A DNA stretch of 63,242 nt, taken from positions 1-63,242 of the forward strand of contig JACCZW010000053.1 in assembly GCA_013695765.1 (NCBI GenBank), written 5' to 3'. The notes under the pieces are model-generated. The model was not told where the DNA came from. It searched no databases and saw only the letters and a list, made by a program, of their open reading frames with translations. Position 1 is the first letter of the stretch, and every line of letters begins with the position of its first letter. The stretch is from Gammaproteobacteria bacterium (lineage in GTDB: Bacteria > Pseudomonadota > Gammaproteobacteria > JACCYU01). A program made the translations under genes and the position numbers. Shown piece by piece: positions 29,292-45,050 of the stretch.

Positions 29292-30299
29292 TTAGCTTGC
29301 ACACGCGGTGCCATTTATAGTCAGCTCCAGCGCCCGTTCCAGGCTTTGCGGGTCATATATGCAGGCACATCGCAGCGACTTGTCTATGCGTTTGTTGAGG
29401 CCGGTCAGAACCTTGCCTGGGCCGAACTCCAGCACGCAGTTAACACCGAGCGCGGCGAATGACTTGATGGTTTCCGCCCAGCGTACCGGACTGTAAAGCT
29501 GCCGGGCCAGCACGACACGGATGGTGTCCGCGTCCTCGTGATGAAGCACGTCCACATTATGCAGCACGGGTATGCCAGGCGTGCGCAGTGGCACTTCGGC
29601 CAGACGCGGCGCCAGCGCCTCGGCGGCAGGCATCATCAGAGTGCAATGCGCAGGCACGCTGACCGCGAGCCGCAGCACCCTTTTGGCCCCTGCTTCAGTT
29701 GCGAGCGACATCGCGCGCAACACCGCCGCGCTGTCACCGGCAATTACGACCTGTCCGGGCGCATTGAAATTGACCGGTGCTACGATCAGATCTTTGGCCG
29801 CTTGTGCGCAGATGTCGGCGACCTGCGCATCTTCGAGGCCCAGCACGGCGGCCATGGCGCCGTCACGGTCCTTAACCGCTGCCTGCATGAGCAGCCCGCG
29901 TTCTCTGACCAGGGTCACGGCCGCACGGAAATCCAGTACGCCCGCGCACACCAGCGCGGTATATTCGCCAAAACTGTGGCCGGCCATGATGACTGGCGCC
30001 TTGCCACCCACGGCCTGCCATACCCGCCATACGGACACGCCGGCGGCGAGCATTACGGGCTGTGTGTTCTGCGTGCGATTGAGTTCACTTTCAGGACCAT
30101 CCGTAACCAGCGACCACAAATCGAACGACAGACTGTCCGACGCTTCACCAAAAGTCTCGCGCACCATCGGATAAGCCTGCGCCAAGGCGTTCAACATGCC
30201 GATCGACTGGGCGCCCTGCCCCGGGAAAACGCCGCCAAGCAGCGGCGTATCGGCAGTTCGGGTTTTGGAATCTTGCGAAGAGGTCGGTATCGAACTCAT
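29292..30299 (-). CDS. fabD: Malonyl-CoA:ACP transacylase
   Basis: Loads malonyl onto ACP. N-terminal GGVFPGQGAQSIGML, nucleophile S109 in IMAGHSFGEYTALVCAG (GHSFGEY instead of the common GHSLGEY), Arg in LVRERGLLMQ, and the catalytic His in AVSVPAHCTLMMPAAEAL. The chosen ATG (30299, MSSIPTSSQD) gives 335 residues with an ~20-residue unstructured N-terminal extension relative to E. coli. It is the first fab gene here: rpmF, plsX and fabH, which usually precede it, are absent, and infA is divergent upstream. Confidence 0.94.
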   Translation of the reverse strand: MSSIPTSSQDSKTRTADTPLLGGVFPGQGAQSIGMLNALAQAYPMVRETFGEASDSLSFDLWSLVTDGPESELNRTQNTQPVMLAAGVSVWRVWQAVGGKAPVIMAGHSFGEYTALVCAGVLDFRAAVTLVRERGLLMQAAVKDRDGAMAAVLGLEDAQVADICAQAAKDLIVAPVNFNAPGQVVIAGDSAAVLRAMSLATEAGAKRVLRLAVSVPAHCTLMMPAAEALAPRLAEVPLRTPGIPVLHNVDVLHHEDADTIRVVLARQLYSPVRWAETIKSFAALGVNCVLEFGPGKVLTGLNKRIDKSLRCACIYDPQSLERALELTINGTACAS

Positions 30300-30452
30300 A
30301 TTTGATAGTATTTGAGGATAATGACCGGGATAAATAAATCGCACGGTTTGGAAATCGCGCCGCGCCGTTCAGCGTGAAAAAGCTTGTCATGGCAGACTAA
30401 TTGCCGATAATGGCCGATCCTGATATGACCCGTTTATACGACCCGAGAATTT

Positions 30453-30674
30453 ATGCCGAAAGAAGATCACATAGAAATGGAGGGCACCGTCATTGAGACC
30501 CTGCCCAATACGATGTTCCGTGTAGAACTGGAGAATGGCCATGTCGTTATCGCGCATATCTCCGGACGCATGCGCAAGCACTATATACGCATTCTTACCG
30601 GCGATAAGGTAACCGTGCAACTAACCCCTTATGACCTGAGCAAGGGTCGCATCACGTATCGCGGACGCGGCTAG
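30453..30674 (+). CDS. infA: Translation initiation factor IF-1
   Basis: 73-residue S1/OB-fold protein that binds the ribosomal A site during initiation. The sequence is nearly the textbook IF-1: [60 protein letters not shown]. It is divergent from fabD and convergent with clpA; in many gammaproteobacteria infA lies next to clpA, often in the same direction. A strong intrinsic terminator follows immediately. Confidence 0.97.
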   Translation: MPKEDHIEMEGTVIETLPNTMFRVELENGHVVIAHISGRMRKHYIRILTGDKVTVQLTPYDLSKGRITYRGRG

Positions 30675-30695
30675 CGCGCCCGCTGCGCGTTTTTT
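30675..30695 (+). terminator. Intrinsic terminator of infA
   Basis: CGCGC-ccgct-GCGCG hairpin directly after the infA stop codon, followed by six T residues (30690-30695). A GC-only stem plus T tract is a standard rho-independent terminator. It also separates infA from convergent clpA (ends at 30719). Confidence 0.8.
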
Positions 30696-30718
30696 GTTTC
30701 CTTCAGCCGAGTCACCAC

Positions 30719-32974
30719 TCACAGCACCGCTTCCTCGGCAAACTCCAGCACCAGTTCGTCTTCGCTAACGCACACCCGCACTTCTCCGCCGCGCATCAGC
30801 CGCCCGAACAGGATGTCTTCGGCCAGCGGTTTTTTGATGTGCTCCTGGATGACACGCGCCATGGGCCGCGCACCCATCTTCGGATCGTAGCCGCGCTTCG
30901 CCAGCCAGCGCCGGGCTGATTCGTCCACGATCAGGCTGACCTTCTTCTGTTCCAGTTGAGCTTCGAGTTGGATGATGAACTTGTCAACCACGTTCGCAAT
31001 AGTGCGCTGATCCAGCGACTTGAACTGGATGATCGCGTCAAGGCGATTGCGGAATTCCGGCGTAAAACTGCGGCGCAGCACTTCCATGGCGTCTGATGAG
31101 TGATCCTGCGTGGTAAAGCCCACGCTCGGACGGCTGATCGCTTCCGCGCCGGCGTTGGTGGTCATCACCAGAATGATATTGCGAAAATCGACCCTACGGC
31201 CATTCGTGTCGGTCAGGGTGCCGTGATCCATCACCTGCAGCAGCAGGTTGAATACATCCGGGTGCGCCTTCTCGATCTCGTCGAGCAACAGCACCGCGTG
31301 CGGTGATTTAAGCACCGAATCGGTGAGTAACCCGCCCTGATCGAAACCAACATAGCCGGGCGGCGCGCCGATCAGACGCGACACCGTGTGGCGCTCCATG
31401 TACTCGGACATGTCGAAACGGATCAACTCGATTCCCATGATCATCGCCAACTGGCGCGTGACTTCGGTCTTGCCCACGCCGGTAGGCCCCGTGAATAGGA
31501 ACGAGCCTATTGGTTTCTGCGTGTCTCCCAGCCCCGAGCGCGACATCTTGATCGCCGCCGATAAAGACTCGATGGCGTGGCTCTGGCCGAACACGACCAT
31601 TTTGAGATTGCGCTCCAGGCTCTTGAGCGTCTCCACGTCGGAGGCGGACACGCTTTTGGGCGGAATCCGTGCCATCTTGGCAATGATGTTTTCCACGTCA
31701 CGCACCGACACGGTTTTCTTGCGCGCGGAGGCGGGCTTGAGGCGCAGGTGTGCGCCGGCCTCGTCTATCACGTCGATGGCCTTGTCAGGCAGATAGCGAT
31801 CGTTGATATAACGTGACGCCAAATCGGCCGCCGCTTGCAGGGCCTTGTCGGTGTAGCGAACTTCATGGTGCTCTTCGAAGCGCGTCTTCAGGCCTTTGAG
31901 TATCCGGTAGGTTTCATCCACCGACGGTTCGCTGATGTCGATCTTCTGGAAACGTCGCGCCAGCGCGCGGTCTTTCTCGAACACGCCCCGGTATTCCTGG
32001 TACGTGGTCGAACCTATACATTTCAGATCACCCGAGGCGAGCACCGGCTTGATGAGATTCGACGCGTCCATCACGCCACCGGAAGCCGAACCGGCGCCGA
32101 TGATGGTGTGAATCTCGTCGATGAACAGGATCGACCCCGGCTGGCGCTTGAGCTGCGCCAGTACCGCCTTGAGACGTTTCTCAAAGTCTCCGCGATATTT
32201 CGTGCCCGCCACGAGCGCACCCAGATCGAGTGCATAAATAGTGCTTTTCTGAAGGATTTCGGGCACTTCGCCGTCCACGATCCGCTTCGCCAGCCCCTCG
32301 GCGATGGCGGTTTTGCCAACACCCGCCTCTCCCACGAACAAGGGATTGTTCTTGCGCCGGCGGCAGAGGATCTGCACGGTGCGCTCGATTTCGAAATCCC
32401 GGCCGATAAGCGGGTCGATCTTGCCGCGACGCGCCATATCGTTGAGGTTGCTCGCGAAACTTTCCAGCGGTTTCTTGCCGGCCGCCTCGTCGCCACCCTC
32501 TTGCTCCAACCCTGAGCCGCTCTCTTCCTCCTGCTCATCGGACACCTTCGAAATCCCGTGCGAGATGTAATTGACGACGTCCAGACGCGCGACATCGTGC
32601 TGGTTCAGCAGGAAAACCGCATGGGATTCCTGTTCGCCGAAGATCGCCACCAGCACGTTGGCGCCGTTGACCTCTTTTTTGCCGGAGGACTGCACGTGAA
32701 ACACGGCGCGTTGCAATACACGGTTGAAGCCCAAGGTCGTCTGCGTGTCGCGGGTGTCATTGACCGGCAGCAGCGGCGTGTTTTTCTTGATATACTCCGC
32801 CAGCTGTTTACTCAATGTGGCCAAATTCACCCCGCACGCGCGCAGCACGCCGACGGCCGTTGGATTATCCAGCAGCGCCAGCAGCAGATGCTCGACGGTC
32901 ATAAATTCATGTCGGCGCTCGCGCGCCAGCTTGAACGCCGCGTTGAGTGTAAATTCAAGTTCTTTGTTCAGCAT
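30719..32974 (-). CDS. clpA: ATP-dependent Clp protease ATP-binding subunit ClpA
   Basis: AAA+ unfoldase feeding substrates to ClpP. 751 residues: N-domain repeats ([20 protein letters not shown]), first ATPase module with Walker [21 protein letters not shown] and [14 protein letters not shown], second module with [17 protein letters not shown] and [14 protein letters not shown]. The loop SVGFTTQD corresponds to the IGL/IGF ClpP-docking loop. A charged Glu/Gly-rich linker separates the N-domain from D1. Immediately downstream of its adaptor clpS (26 bases). Confidence 0.96.
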   Translation of the reverse strand: MLNKELEFTLNAAFKLARERRHEFMTVEHLLLALLDNPTAVGVLRACGVNLATLSKQLAEYIKKNTPLLPVNDTRDTQTTLGFNRVLQRAVFHVQSSGKKEVNGANVLVAIFGEQESHAVFLLNQHDVARLDVVNYISHGISKVSDEQEEESGSGLEQEGGDEAAGKKPLESFASNLNDMARRGKIDPLIGRDFEIERTVQILCRRRKNNPLFVGEAGVGKTAIAEGLAKRIVDGEVPEILQKSTIYALDLGALVAGTKYRGDFEKRLKAVLAQLKRQPGSILFIDEIHTIIGAGSASGGVMDASNLIKPVLASGDLKCIGSTTYQEYRGVFEKDRALARRFQKIDISEPSVDETYRILKGLKTRFEEHHEVRYTDKALQAAADLASRYINDRYLPDKAIDVIDEAGAHLRLKPASARKKTVSVRDVENIIAKMARIPPKSVSASDVETLKSLERNLKMVVFGQSHAIESLSAAIKMSRSGLGDTQKPIGSFLFTGPTGVGKTEVTRQLAMIMGIELIRFDMSEYMERHTVSRLIGAPPGYVGFDQGGLLTDSVLKSPHAVLLLDEIEKAHPDVFNLLLQVMDHGTLTDTNGRRVDFRNIILVMTTNAGAEAISRPSVGFTTQDHSSDAMEVLRRSFTPEFRNRLDAIIQFKSLDQRTIANVVDKFIIQLEAQLEQKKVSLIVDESARRWLAKRGYDPKMGARPMARVIQEHIKKPLAEDILFGRLMRGGEVRVCVSEDELVLEFAEEAVL

Positions 32975-33000
32975 GATGCACCCGGGTTTAACATGTCAGA

Positions 33001-33324
33001 TCAAGCCTCCTCCATGGCACATAAAAGTGGATGCTGATTGGCGCGGGCGTAGTCGTTAACCTGCGCGACCTTGGTTTCCGCGATATCACGCGTAAATACC
33101 CCGCATACGCCTTTGCCGCGGGTATGAACGTGCAACATAACCCGCACCGCGGTCTCCGCATCCAGTTTGAAAAAATTTTCCAGAACATGCACGACAAATT
33201 CCATAGGCGTGTAATCGTCGTTGATCAGCACCACTTTATAGAGTGGCGGTTTTTTGGTCTTGGGTCGCGTTTCCTCGACTGCCAGACCGCCATTTTCGTG
33301 CGATTTTCTTTCGTCGTCGTTCAT
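33001..33324 (-). CDS. clpS: ClpS adaptor protein
   Basis: N-end-rule adaptor delivering substrates with bulky N-terminal residues to ClpAP. Core: [20 protein letters not shown] with the NDDYTPMEF substrate pocket, then [20 protein letters not shown] and ETKVAQVN. The N-terminal ~30 residues are the flexible tail that regulates ClpA. Start at ATG 33324 gives 107 residues; a GTG at 33348 is an alternative. Upstream of clpA in the standard order. Confidence 0.94.
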   Translation of the reverse strand: MNDDERKSHENGGLAVEETRPKTKKPPLYKVVLINDDYTPMEFVVHVLENFFKLDAETAVRVMLHVHTRGKGVCGVFTRDIAETKVAQVNDYARANQHPLLCAMEEA

Positions 33325-33637
33325 CGGACCTGGATCTTTACTTGCCACCTGATCTCGCCTGCCGCCTCGCTATTAGTATATACGCCCCGCATGGCGTTCG
33401 CATGACGAAGGCATGGACCATTGAGCTTGAGCAACCAGCTCCTTTTTGACCGCGGCGGGTCAGGAAGTTGTGCTTTAATCGCCGATCGTCGATGCGGAAA
33501 AATATACACAAGCGGGGTGCGCGGCCGGAAACTTTCTGACATCGCAAGATTGCGATTCGTGGGCCCCTTTTCAACCCACAAGTTCATGCCAGCAAGTTCG
33601 ACCCACAGGCCGTTTTCCAATATGTTACATTTTGACC

Positions 33638-34084
33638 ATGGACTGGGCGCCTCATGTCACCGTCGCGGCGATTATCGAACGCGAAGGCAAATTTCTGCTG
33701 GTCGACGAAGTCGTCAACAGAACCCGTGTACTGAATCAGCCGGCCGGGCACCTCGATGAGGGCGAAACGCTGATCGACGCGGTGATCCGCGAAACCCTGG
33801 AGGAAACAGCCTGGCATTTTCGACCATGCGCGCTGGTGGGCGTTTACCGCTGGCGGCAGCCGGGCGGCGGCCAAACTTTCTTGCGTGTGGCTTTCAGCGG
33901 CGAAGTCTCTTCGCATGATTCAGGGCGCGAACTGGACACCGGCATAATAAAGAGCGTGTGGATGACGCCCTCGCAGCTCGCGAGCGAGAAGCACCGTCTG
34001 CGTAGTCCCATGGTGTTGCGCTGCGTGGAAGATTACCGCTTTGGCGCGCGGTACTCGCTGTCCATTCTTTCCGACATCGTTTAG
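33638..34084 (+). CDS. nudJ: NUDIX hydrolase, NudJ-like phosphatase
   Basis: NUDIX fold, 148 residues. The Nudix box reads [20 protein letters not shown], matching G-x5-E-x7-RE-x2-EE. N-terminal [20 protein letters not shown] and VLNQPAGHL resemble NudJ (YmfB), which hydrolyses nucleoside di/triphosphates and HMP-PP. It starts at ATG 33638 (a TTG two codons earlier is possible) and is followed after 2 bases by mnmA, the same neighbour as in E. coli, which supports the NudJ assignment. Confidence 0.85.
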   Translation: MDWAPHVTVAAIIEREGKFLLVDEVVNRTRVLNQPAGHLDEGETLIDAVIRETLEETAWHFRPCALVGVYRWRQPGGGQTFLRVAFSGEVSSHDSGRELDTGIIKSVWMTPSQLASEKHRLRSPMVLRCVEDYRFGARYSLSILSDIV

Positions 34085-34086
34085 CC

Positions 34087-35229
34087 ATGACTACGCATCG
34101 CAAACCTGGGGTCATTGTCGGCATGTCCGGCGGGGTGGATTCGTCGGTGGCCGCGCTACTGCTGATACAGCAGGGTTACGCTGTCGAAGGCCTGTTCATG
34201 AAGAACTGGGAAGAGGACGATGACAGCGGACACTGCGCCGCCGCACGGGATCTCGCCGATGCGACTGCGGTCTGTGAGCGGCTCGGGATCCGGCTGCACC
34301 GGATCAATTTCTCATTCGAATACTGGGAAAGTGTGTTCAGCCGGTGTCTGGACGAGTTTCGCGCCGGGCGCACGCCGAACCCCGACGTGCTGTGCAATCG
34401 CGAAATTAAGTTCAAGGCGTTTCTGGAGCACGCGCAGATGCTCGGCGTCGAGTTGGTTGCGACGGGCCATTACGCGGGCATCGAAAACACGGCTGCCGGG
34501 TGGCATCTGGTCAAGGCGCGCGATGAAGCGAAGGATCAGTCGTATTTTCTTTATATGCTGGGGCAGCGGCAGCTCGCGAGCGCGCTGTTTCCGCTGACTA
34601 ACTACCAGAAACGGGAAGTCCGGGCGCTCGCCGAGCAGGCCGGACTCGTCACGCACGACAAGAAAGACAGCACCGGCTTGTGCTTTATCGGCGAGCGGCG
34701 TTTCAGCGATTTCCTGGCGCGCTTTCTGCCCGCGCAACCCGGCGACGTGGTGGACACCGACGGCCGCAAGCTCGGCGCGCATCGCGGACTGATGTTTTAT
34801 ACGCAGGGTCAGCGCCAGGGTTTAGGGATAGGCGGGCGGCGCGGAATGCCCGAAACACCCTGGTACGTGGTGGACAAAATTCCTGACGCCAATCGGCTGA
34901 TCGTCGCGCAAGGCCATGACCACGCGCGACTTTTCAGTAATACACTGACCGCCGGTCAACTGCACTGGGTCGCTGGCGAGGCGCCCGCGCTGCCGCAGCA
35001 ATGCACGGCGAAGATCCGCTACCGGCAGCAGGGTCAGGCGTGTGTGCTGGACGGTACCCCGACCCGCTTACAGGTAAGTTTCGAACAGCCTCAGCGCGCG
35101 GCGACACCCGGCCAGTCCGTCGTATTCTACCGCGACAACCGGTGCCTCGGCGGCGGCATCATCGAGCAGCGATCGAACACGCGCTATGCGGACGCGGTCG
35201 GTCCACGGCACAGCGGCGTCGCGGCATAG
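34087..35229 (+). CDS. mnmA: tRNA-specific 2-thiouridylase MnmA
   Basis: Adds sulfur to U34 of tRNA-Lys, Glu and Gln. 380 residues: PP-loop ATP pyrophosphatase motif [18 protein letters not shown], the catalytic cysteines C103 ([15 protein letters not shown]) and C199 ([13 protein letters not shown]), the tRNA-recognition domain, and the C-terminal beta-barrel. Lies in the nudJ-mnmA-hflD order known from enterobacteria; the next gene starts 67 bases on. Confidence 0.96.
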   Translation: MTTHRKPGVIVGMSGGVDSSVAALLLIQQGYAVEGLFMKNWEEDDDSGHCAAARDLADATAVCERLGIRLHRINFSFEYWESVFSRCLDEFRAGRTPNPDVLCNREIKFKAFLEHAQMLGVELVATGHYAGIENTAAGWHLVKARDEAKDQSYFLYMLGQRQLASALFPLTNYQKREVRALAEQAGLVTHDKKDSTGLCFIGERRFSDFLARFLPAQPGDVVDTDGRKLGAHRGLMFYTQGQRQGLGIGGRRGMPETPWYVVDKIPDANRLIVAQGHDHARLFSNTLTAGQLHWVAGEAPALPQQCTAKIRYRQQGQACVLDGTPTRLQVSFEQPQRAATPGQSVVFYRDNRCLGGGIIEQRSNTRYADAVGPRHSGVAA

Positions 35230-35296
35230 CCGACAAATCGCGAACCGGGCTACTGCCGCGCCCGACGTTCTGGTTATGGTATCGACTGAAACCACG

Positions 35297-35908
35297 ATGA
35301 CTAATTGCATTATCGCGTTGGCCGGCCTTTATCAGAGCGTGGATCTCGTCCACCAGATTGCCTGGCACGGGCGCGCCGAGCCGCAGCCGTTTGACGCCAG
35401 CATCGGCAGTCTCTTCAAGCTCGATGCCCAGAGCTATGCCGATGTTTACGGCGCACCGGAAGGCATCCGGTCCGGGCTTACAGTACTGCGCGCGCAACTC
35501 ACCGAGATTGACAAAAAACCCCAAGTGGAGCGTACCCGCTACGTGGTGAATCTGCTTTCTCTGGAAAAGAAACTCAATCGCGATGCGTCGATGATTGCCG
35601 CAGTGCGGCAGGGGTTGGAACGGGCGCGCGAGCAACTGACGCATTTCCACCCCACGCACATCAACGTCATCAGTCAGCTTGCGGACACCTATCAGCGATC
35701 GATCAGCCGGTTGCGGCCGCGTATTATTGTCAAAGGCGAGCAGTCGTATCTTTTAAATCCCGACAACGCCAGCCGAATTCGCGTGCTGTTGCTCGCCGGC
35801 ATTCGTGCGGCCGTGCTGTGGCGGCAGGCCGGCGGCAACCGCTGGCGGCTTGTGTTCGGGCGCAATGCCCTTCTTCGTGAGCTCGAGTCGGCGAGTCCGG
35901 GCGCATGA
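35297..35908 (+). CDS. hflD: High-frequency lysogenization protein HflD homolog
   Basis: About 203 residues, all-helical. It begins MTNCIIALAGLYQSVDLVHQ and contains GLTVLRAQL, VNLLSLEKKL and LRPRIIVKGE, all typical of HflD/YcfC. In E. coli HflD is a peripheral membrane protein that sequesters phage lambda CII; its normal role is unclear. The frame is open upstream into mnmA, but the family N-terminus starts at 35297. In enterobacteria purB follows; here acnA does and purB lies 6 kb away. Confidence 0.9.
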   Translation: MTNCIIALAGLYQSVDLVHQIAWHGRAEPQPFDASIGSLFKLDAQSYADVYGAPEGIRSGLTVLRAQLTEIDKKPQVERTRYVVNLLSLEKKLNRDASMIAAVRQGLERAREQLTHFHPTHINVISQLADTYQRSISRLRPRIIVKGEQSYLLNPDNASRIRVLLLAGIRAAVLWRQAGGNRWRLVFGRNALLRELESASPGA

Positions 35909-36028
35909 ATGCGTATCGGCGATCGATCAGGTGCGTTAGCTACCACAGGCGCGCGGTTTTGAGGATAATGGTGGGATATTGCGGCTTGTAATTTCCTTAA
36001 CGCAACGGGCGGACAACGACGAGAATCA

Positions 36029-38839
<2,811 letters not shown>

Positions 38840-38914
38840 GGTCATTGCAGCGGTCCGGGATTCGGACGTTCCTGAACGAACGGTGTTGCTCGATAATCGC
38901 AAAAGCGCTATTGA

Positions 38915-40564
38915 TCAGACAGGCTGTACCTCCGGCATCGATTTCACCGGATTCCAGGCCGAATCTTTCAACCTGGCATTCAGCGCCTCAATAGGCAGCG
39001 GCGGGCTCAAGAAATAGCCTTGCAGGGCGTCGCAGCCCCAAGCGGCCAGCAGCTCCAGTGTTTGGCGGTTTTCGATGCCCTCGGCAGTCACCCAGTGACC
39101 CAGATTATGGGCCAGTGCGATGGTGGAGCGGACGATGATCGCGTCGTTATGATCGCGCGCCACGTTGACGATGAACGACCGATCGATTTTGATCTCGCTC
39201 ACCGGCAGTTTGCGCAGGTAAACCAGCGACGAGTAACCGGTCCCGAAATCGTCGATCGAAAAACGTACGCCGAACTGGGAGAGCCGCTTTGCCGCCGCCA
39301 GCGCCGCGTCGGGATTCGACATGACGGCCGTTTCCGTAATCTCGAGTTTCAATCGCCGCGGCGGCAGACCGCGTTTGCGCACGCCGTCGGCAATGTGCTG
39401 AACCAGATCGGGCTCCTGCAGATTGATGGCGGAGATATTGGTGGAAATCGGCATGGCATTGCCCACGCTATGCCATGCCGCTAACTGGTCGAGCACCACC
39501 TCCAGCACCCAGCGATTCAGGCTACCTATTAAACCATTCTGTTCGGCAAGTGCTATGAACTCTTCGGGATACAGCAAGCCGAGCCGTGGATGCGGCCATC
39601 GCACCAGGGCCTCTACACCGGTCAACCTGCCAGCTTTGGCCCCGAATTGCGGCTGGTAATGAACAACCAGGCTTTGCTGCTCGATGGCCTGCCGCAGTTC
39701 GCCGAGTACGACCAGCCGCTGACGGCCAGCGCTATCCAGCGTCTGTTCGTAGACCACAACGTCGGCGCCGCGGCGTTTGGCCTCGTACATCGAGAGCTCG
39801 GCGTGCCTGATCAGTTCGCCGTGACTCGCGCCGTGCTCCGGATGATAAGCGACACCGATGCTCACACCGACGTCGGCCGGACGACCTTCGACGGCCAACG
39901 GCTTTTGCAGCACGGCAGCGACGTGCTGGCCAATTATCCGCGGATGCTCTGGATCGACAATGGGATTGATCAGGACGGCAAAGTCGTCGCCGCCAAGCCG
40001 CGCCACCAGATCCGTTATACGCAGCGATCGCTGCAGGCGTAAACCAGCCTCCTGCAGCACGGTGTCGCCGTAATGATGCCCCATGGTTTTGTTGATCAGC
40101 TTGAAGCGGTCCAGATCCATCACCAGCACCGCCAGCCGCCGCGGCGCCACGTTGTCGGCGATGGCGCGTTCGAGCTGACCCTCGAAGAACTGACGATTTG
40201 GCAGATTCGTGAGCGGATCGTGCGTGGCGCGATGCTGCTCGAGCGCTGCAAGGCGCAACATTTCCCGCATCATCCGCCGGCTGATGCGCGAGATGGCCCA
40301 CACGAAGCAGCCGGCCCCGAACAGCACAGCAGCGGCTGCCAGTTCCATCAGGCCTGTTTCCCGTCTGGCTACGGCAATGGCGAGCATCAGATAACCGAGG
40401 ATCCCGGTAACAAACGCGACGATCAGCGCCGGCAACGCCAGCCACACCCGCGAGTGGCCGCGCGCTTCGCGAACGATGTCGCGCACGGGCATCAGCGCGG
40501 CCCCCAGCATCGCGGCGCCCAGCGCCAGCAACACGAAAGCCGCGATCGCGGCCAGGTCAAACAT
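38915..40564 (-). CDS. GGDEF-EAL protein (c-di-GMP turnover) with N-terminal membrane region
   Basis: 549 residues. Three hydrophobic helices (about residues 4-25, 41-66, 73-93) anchor it; no PAS or other sensor domain is visible. The GGDEF domain (from HDPLTNLPNRQFFEG) has the signature GGDDF (191-195) with an intact inhibitory RxxD site (R182-D185). The EAL domain has EAL 318-320 in GVEALVRWPHPRLGLLYPEE, STNISAINL, KLEITETAVM, SIDDFGTGYSSLVYL, EIKIDRSF and VTAEGIE, so phosphodiesterase residues look complete. A phosphodiesterase or dual enzyme is likely. It starts 4 bases after the fumC stop on the same strand, with GGGGAA as ribosome site, so they are probably cotranscribed. Confidence 0.92.
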   Translation of the reverse strand: MFDLAAIAAFVLLALGAAMLGAALMPVRDIVREARGHSRVWLALPALIVAFVTGILGYLMLAIAVARRETGLMELAAAAVLFGAGCFVWAISRISRRMMREMLRLAALEQHRATHDPLTNLPNRQFFEGQLERAIADNVAPRRLAVLVMDLDRFKLINKTMGHHYGDTVLQEAGLRLQRSLRITDLVARLGGDDFAVLINPIVDPEHPRIIGQHVAAVLQKPLAVEGRPADVGVSIGVAYHPEHGASHGELIRHAELSMYEAKRRGADVVVYEQTLDSAGRQRLVVLGELRQAIEQQSLVVHYQPQFGAKAGRLTGVEALVRWPHPRLGLLYPEEFIALAEQNGLIGSLNRWVLEVVLDQLAAWHSVGNAMPISTNISAINLQEPDLVQHIADGVRKRGLPPRRLKLEITETAVMSNPDAALAAAKRLSQFGVRFSIDDFGTGYSSLVYLRKLPVSEIKIDRSFIVNVARDHNDAIIVRSTIALAHNLGHWVTAEGIENRQTLELLAAWGCDALQGYFLSPPLPIEALNARLKDSAWNPVKSMPEVQPV

Positions 40565-40567
40565 GGA

Positions 40568-43407
<2,840 letters not shown>

Positions 43408-43446
43408 AGCATCGCGGTCCGCCCGTGCTTCATATTTTGTGTAAGG

Positions 43447-44016
43447 CTACGTCCACAAGTCGCGGATATACAAGTGATTCAGTTGTAGCCATTGCAACGC
43501 GATGATCGGCGTGGCCGAGACGATGGCATGCGCTGCCAGCTTGTTGAACGCGGTCTGCGCACCGATGATCTCCACGCGGATGTCCTCGCCTTCGGCTCGC
43601 AACCCGTGAACGCCACCGGCCTGGTCGAGATTGGCGCGGGCCAGGTAAATCGAGACGCGCTCACCGAAACCACCCGGCGAGGAGTAGTAATCACAGATAA
43701 AATGCAGCGCGTCCAGGGTACAGCCCGCCTCCTCGCGCGCTTCCCGATGCGCGACCGCCTCCCGATTTTCGCCGGGCTCGGTCAACCAGGGGCCTTGCGG
43801 GGATTCGATTGCGCCCATGCGGAACTGCTCGATCAACAACACCCGGTCGCGCACCGGGTCGTAAGGCAGCACCGCCACTCCGTCGCTGCGCCGGAACAGC
43901 TCGCGCGTCAAGGTCGGGCTCCAGCCGCCATTGAACAAAGCGTGCCTGCTCCGGAATACGTCCAGCCGGAAAAATCCCTGATAGCCCAAAGCGCGGTCGC
44001 TAATTTCCCATTTCAT
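43447..44016 (-). CDS. NUDIX family protein, ADP-ribose pyrophosphatase-like, with shortened Nudix motif
   Basis: 189 residues matching NudF/ADP-ribose diphosphatase outside the active loop: YQGFFRLDVFRSRHALFNGG, DPVRDRVLLIEQFRMGAI, YYSSPGGFGERVSIYLA. In NudF enzymes the segment after PWL reads like LELVAGMI(E), which supplies the first Gly of the Nudix box. Here PWLTEPGENREAVAHREARE lacks about 8 residues, so the box keeps E-x7-REAREEAG but has Trp where the first Gly belongs. The reading frame is intact. Either the enzyme is altered or inactive, or the loop is rebuilt. Convergent with purB. Confidence 0.75.
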   Translation of the reverse strand: MKWEISDRALGYQGFFRLDVFRSRHALFNGGWSPTLTRELFRRSDGVAVLPYDPVRDRVLLIEQFRMGAIESPQGPWLTEPGENREAVAHREAREEAGCTLDALHFICDYYSSPGGFGERVSIYLARANLDQAGGVHGLRAEGEDIRVEIIGAQTAFNKLAAHAIVSATPIIALQWLQLNHLYIRDLWT

Positions 44017-44067
44017 GTGAGGGTCTACAACAAAGTTATTTAACGATCTGAATATCGAGACATAACG

Positions 44068-44862
44068 CTACGAAACTCGACCGGCAATAATGGCTTCCAC
44101 CGCGGCCAGCTCGGCTGGTGTATCCACGCCTGGCCCCGGCGGTTCGGCCGCGAGCGCCACGTGAATGCGATCCCCTCGCCATAGCGCCCGCAATTGCTCG
44201 AGGTGCTCGATGGCCTCATGCGCGCTGGACGGCATGTGCGCATAGGTTTTCAAATAGCCCACGCGGTAGGCATACAAGCCAACGTGACGATAACAGTGTC
44301 GCGAATGTTCCGCCCGCGCCCCGCGTTCTCGCGACCAAGGAATCGGCGCGCGGCTGAAATACAGCGCTAAATCAGTGGCATCGCGCACCACTTTAACCAC
44401 GTTTGGATCCTCAAACTCGTCCAGCCCCTGGATCGGCGTGCACAGGCTGGCGATGCTGACATCGGGATGGGCGGCGAGGTTTAACGCCACCTGCCGGATG
44501 TTGGCCGGCGGCAGCAACGGTTCGTCACCTTGCACGTTGACGACGATGGTCGAGTCAGGCCAGTCGAGTGCGCGCGCCGCTTCCGCGAGCCGTTCGCTGC
44601 CGGAGGCGCAGTCCCGAGACGTCATGCAAACGGTCGCACCCCATTCCAGCGCGCGACCCTCGATGCGCGGATCGTCGGTGGCGATAATCACTGCTTGCGC
44701 GCCGCTCCGCAAAGCTTGCTCGTATACGTGCTGTAACAGCGGCTTGCCGGCGATTTCCCGCAGCGGCTTGCCCGGCAGCCGCTGCGAATCAAAACGCGCG
44801 GGTATGGCGACGCGGAAGGCGATCCGTGAGTCGGCACTGGAGTCGGCCGTGCCCGCGTTCAT
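44068..44862 (-). CDS. kdsB: 3-deoxy-manno-octulosonate cytidylyltransferase
   Basis: Activates Kdo as CMP-Kdo for lipopolysaccharide core synthesis. 264 residues: [63 protein letters not shown]. The open frame runs back to 45021, but [12 protein letters not shown] at 44862 overlaps ycaR by 4 bases and gives the family N-terminus. Last gene of the exbB-exbD-msbA-lpxK-ycaR-kdsB operon. Confidence 0.95.
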   Translation of the reverse strand: MNAGTADSSADSRIAFRVAIPARFDSQRLPGKPLREIAGKPLLQHVYEQALRSGAQAVIIATDDPRIEGRALEWGATVCMTSRDCASGSERLAEAARALDWPDSTIVVNVQGDEPLLPPANIRQVALNLAAHPDVSIASLCTPIQGLDEFEDPNVVKVVRDATDLALYFSRAPIPWSRERGARAEHSRHCYRHVGLYAYRVGYLKTYAHMPSSAHEAIEHLEQLRALWRGDRIHVALAAEPPGPGVDTPAELAAVEAIIAGRVS

Positions 44863-45050
44863 GCCTTCAGCTTTTCGTATTCTTCCTCGCTGATTTTGCG
44901 CGCTTCGTCCTCCAGCATCACCGGTATCCCGTCGCGTATCGGGTACGCCAGCCGTGCGGCGCGCGAGATCAGTTCCTGGCTGGCCTTGTCGTAGATCAGC
45001 GGGCCCTTGGTTACCGGACACACCAGAATATCCAGCAGCTTTTTATCCAT
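44859..45050 (-). CDS. ycaR: Trm112-like/UPF0434 protein YcaR
   Basis: 63-residue protein: [20 protein letters not shown] followed by [20 protein letters not shown]. This is the Trm112/UPF0434 fold; relatives act as small partner or zinc-ribbon-like proteins, but only one of the usual cysteines is present. It sits between lpxK and kdsB, its conserved place in gammaproteobacteria, overlapping lpxK by 8 bases and kdsB by 4. Function unknown; a link to Kdo/lipid A synthesis is only contextual. Confidence 0.92.
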   Translation of the reverse strand: MDKKLLDILVCPVTKGPLIYDKASQELISRAARLAYPIRDGIPVMLEDEARKISEEEYEKLKA

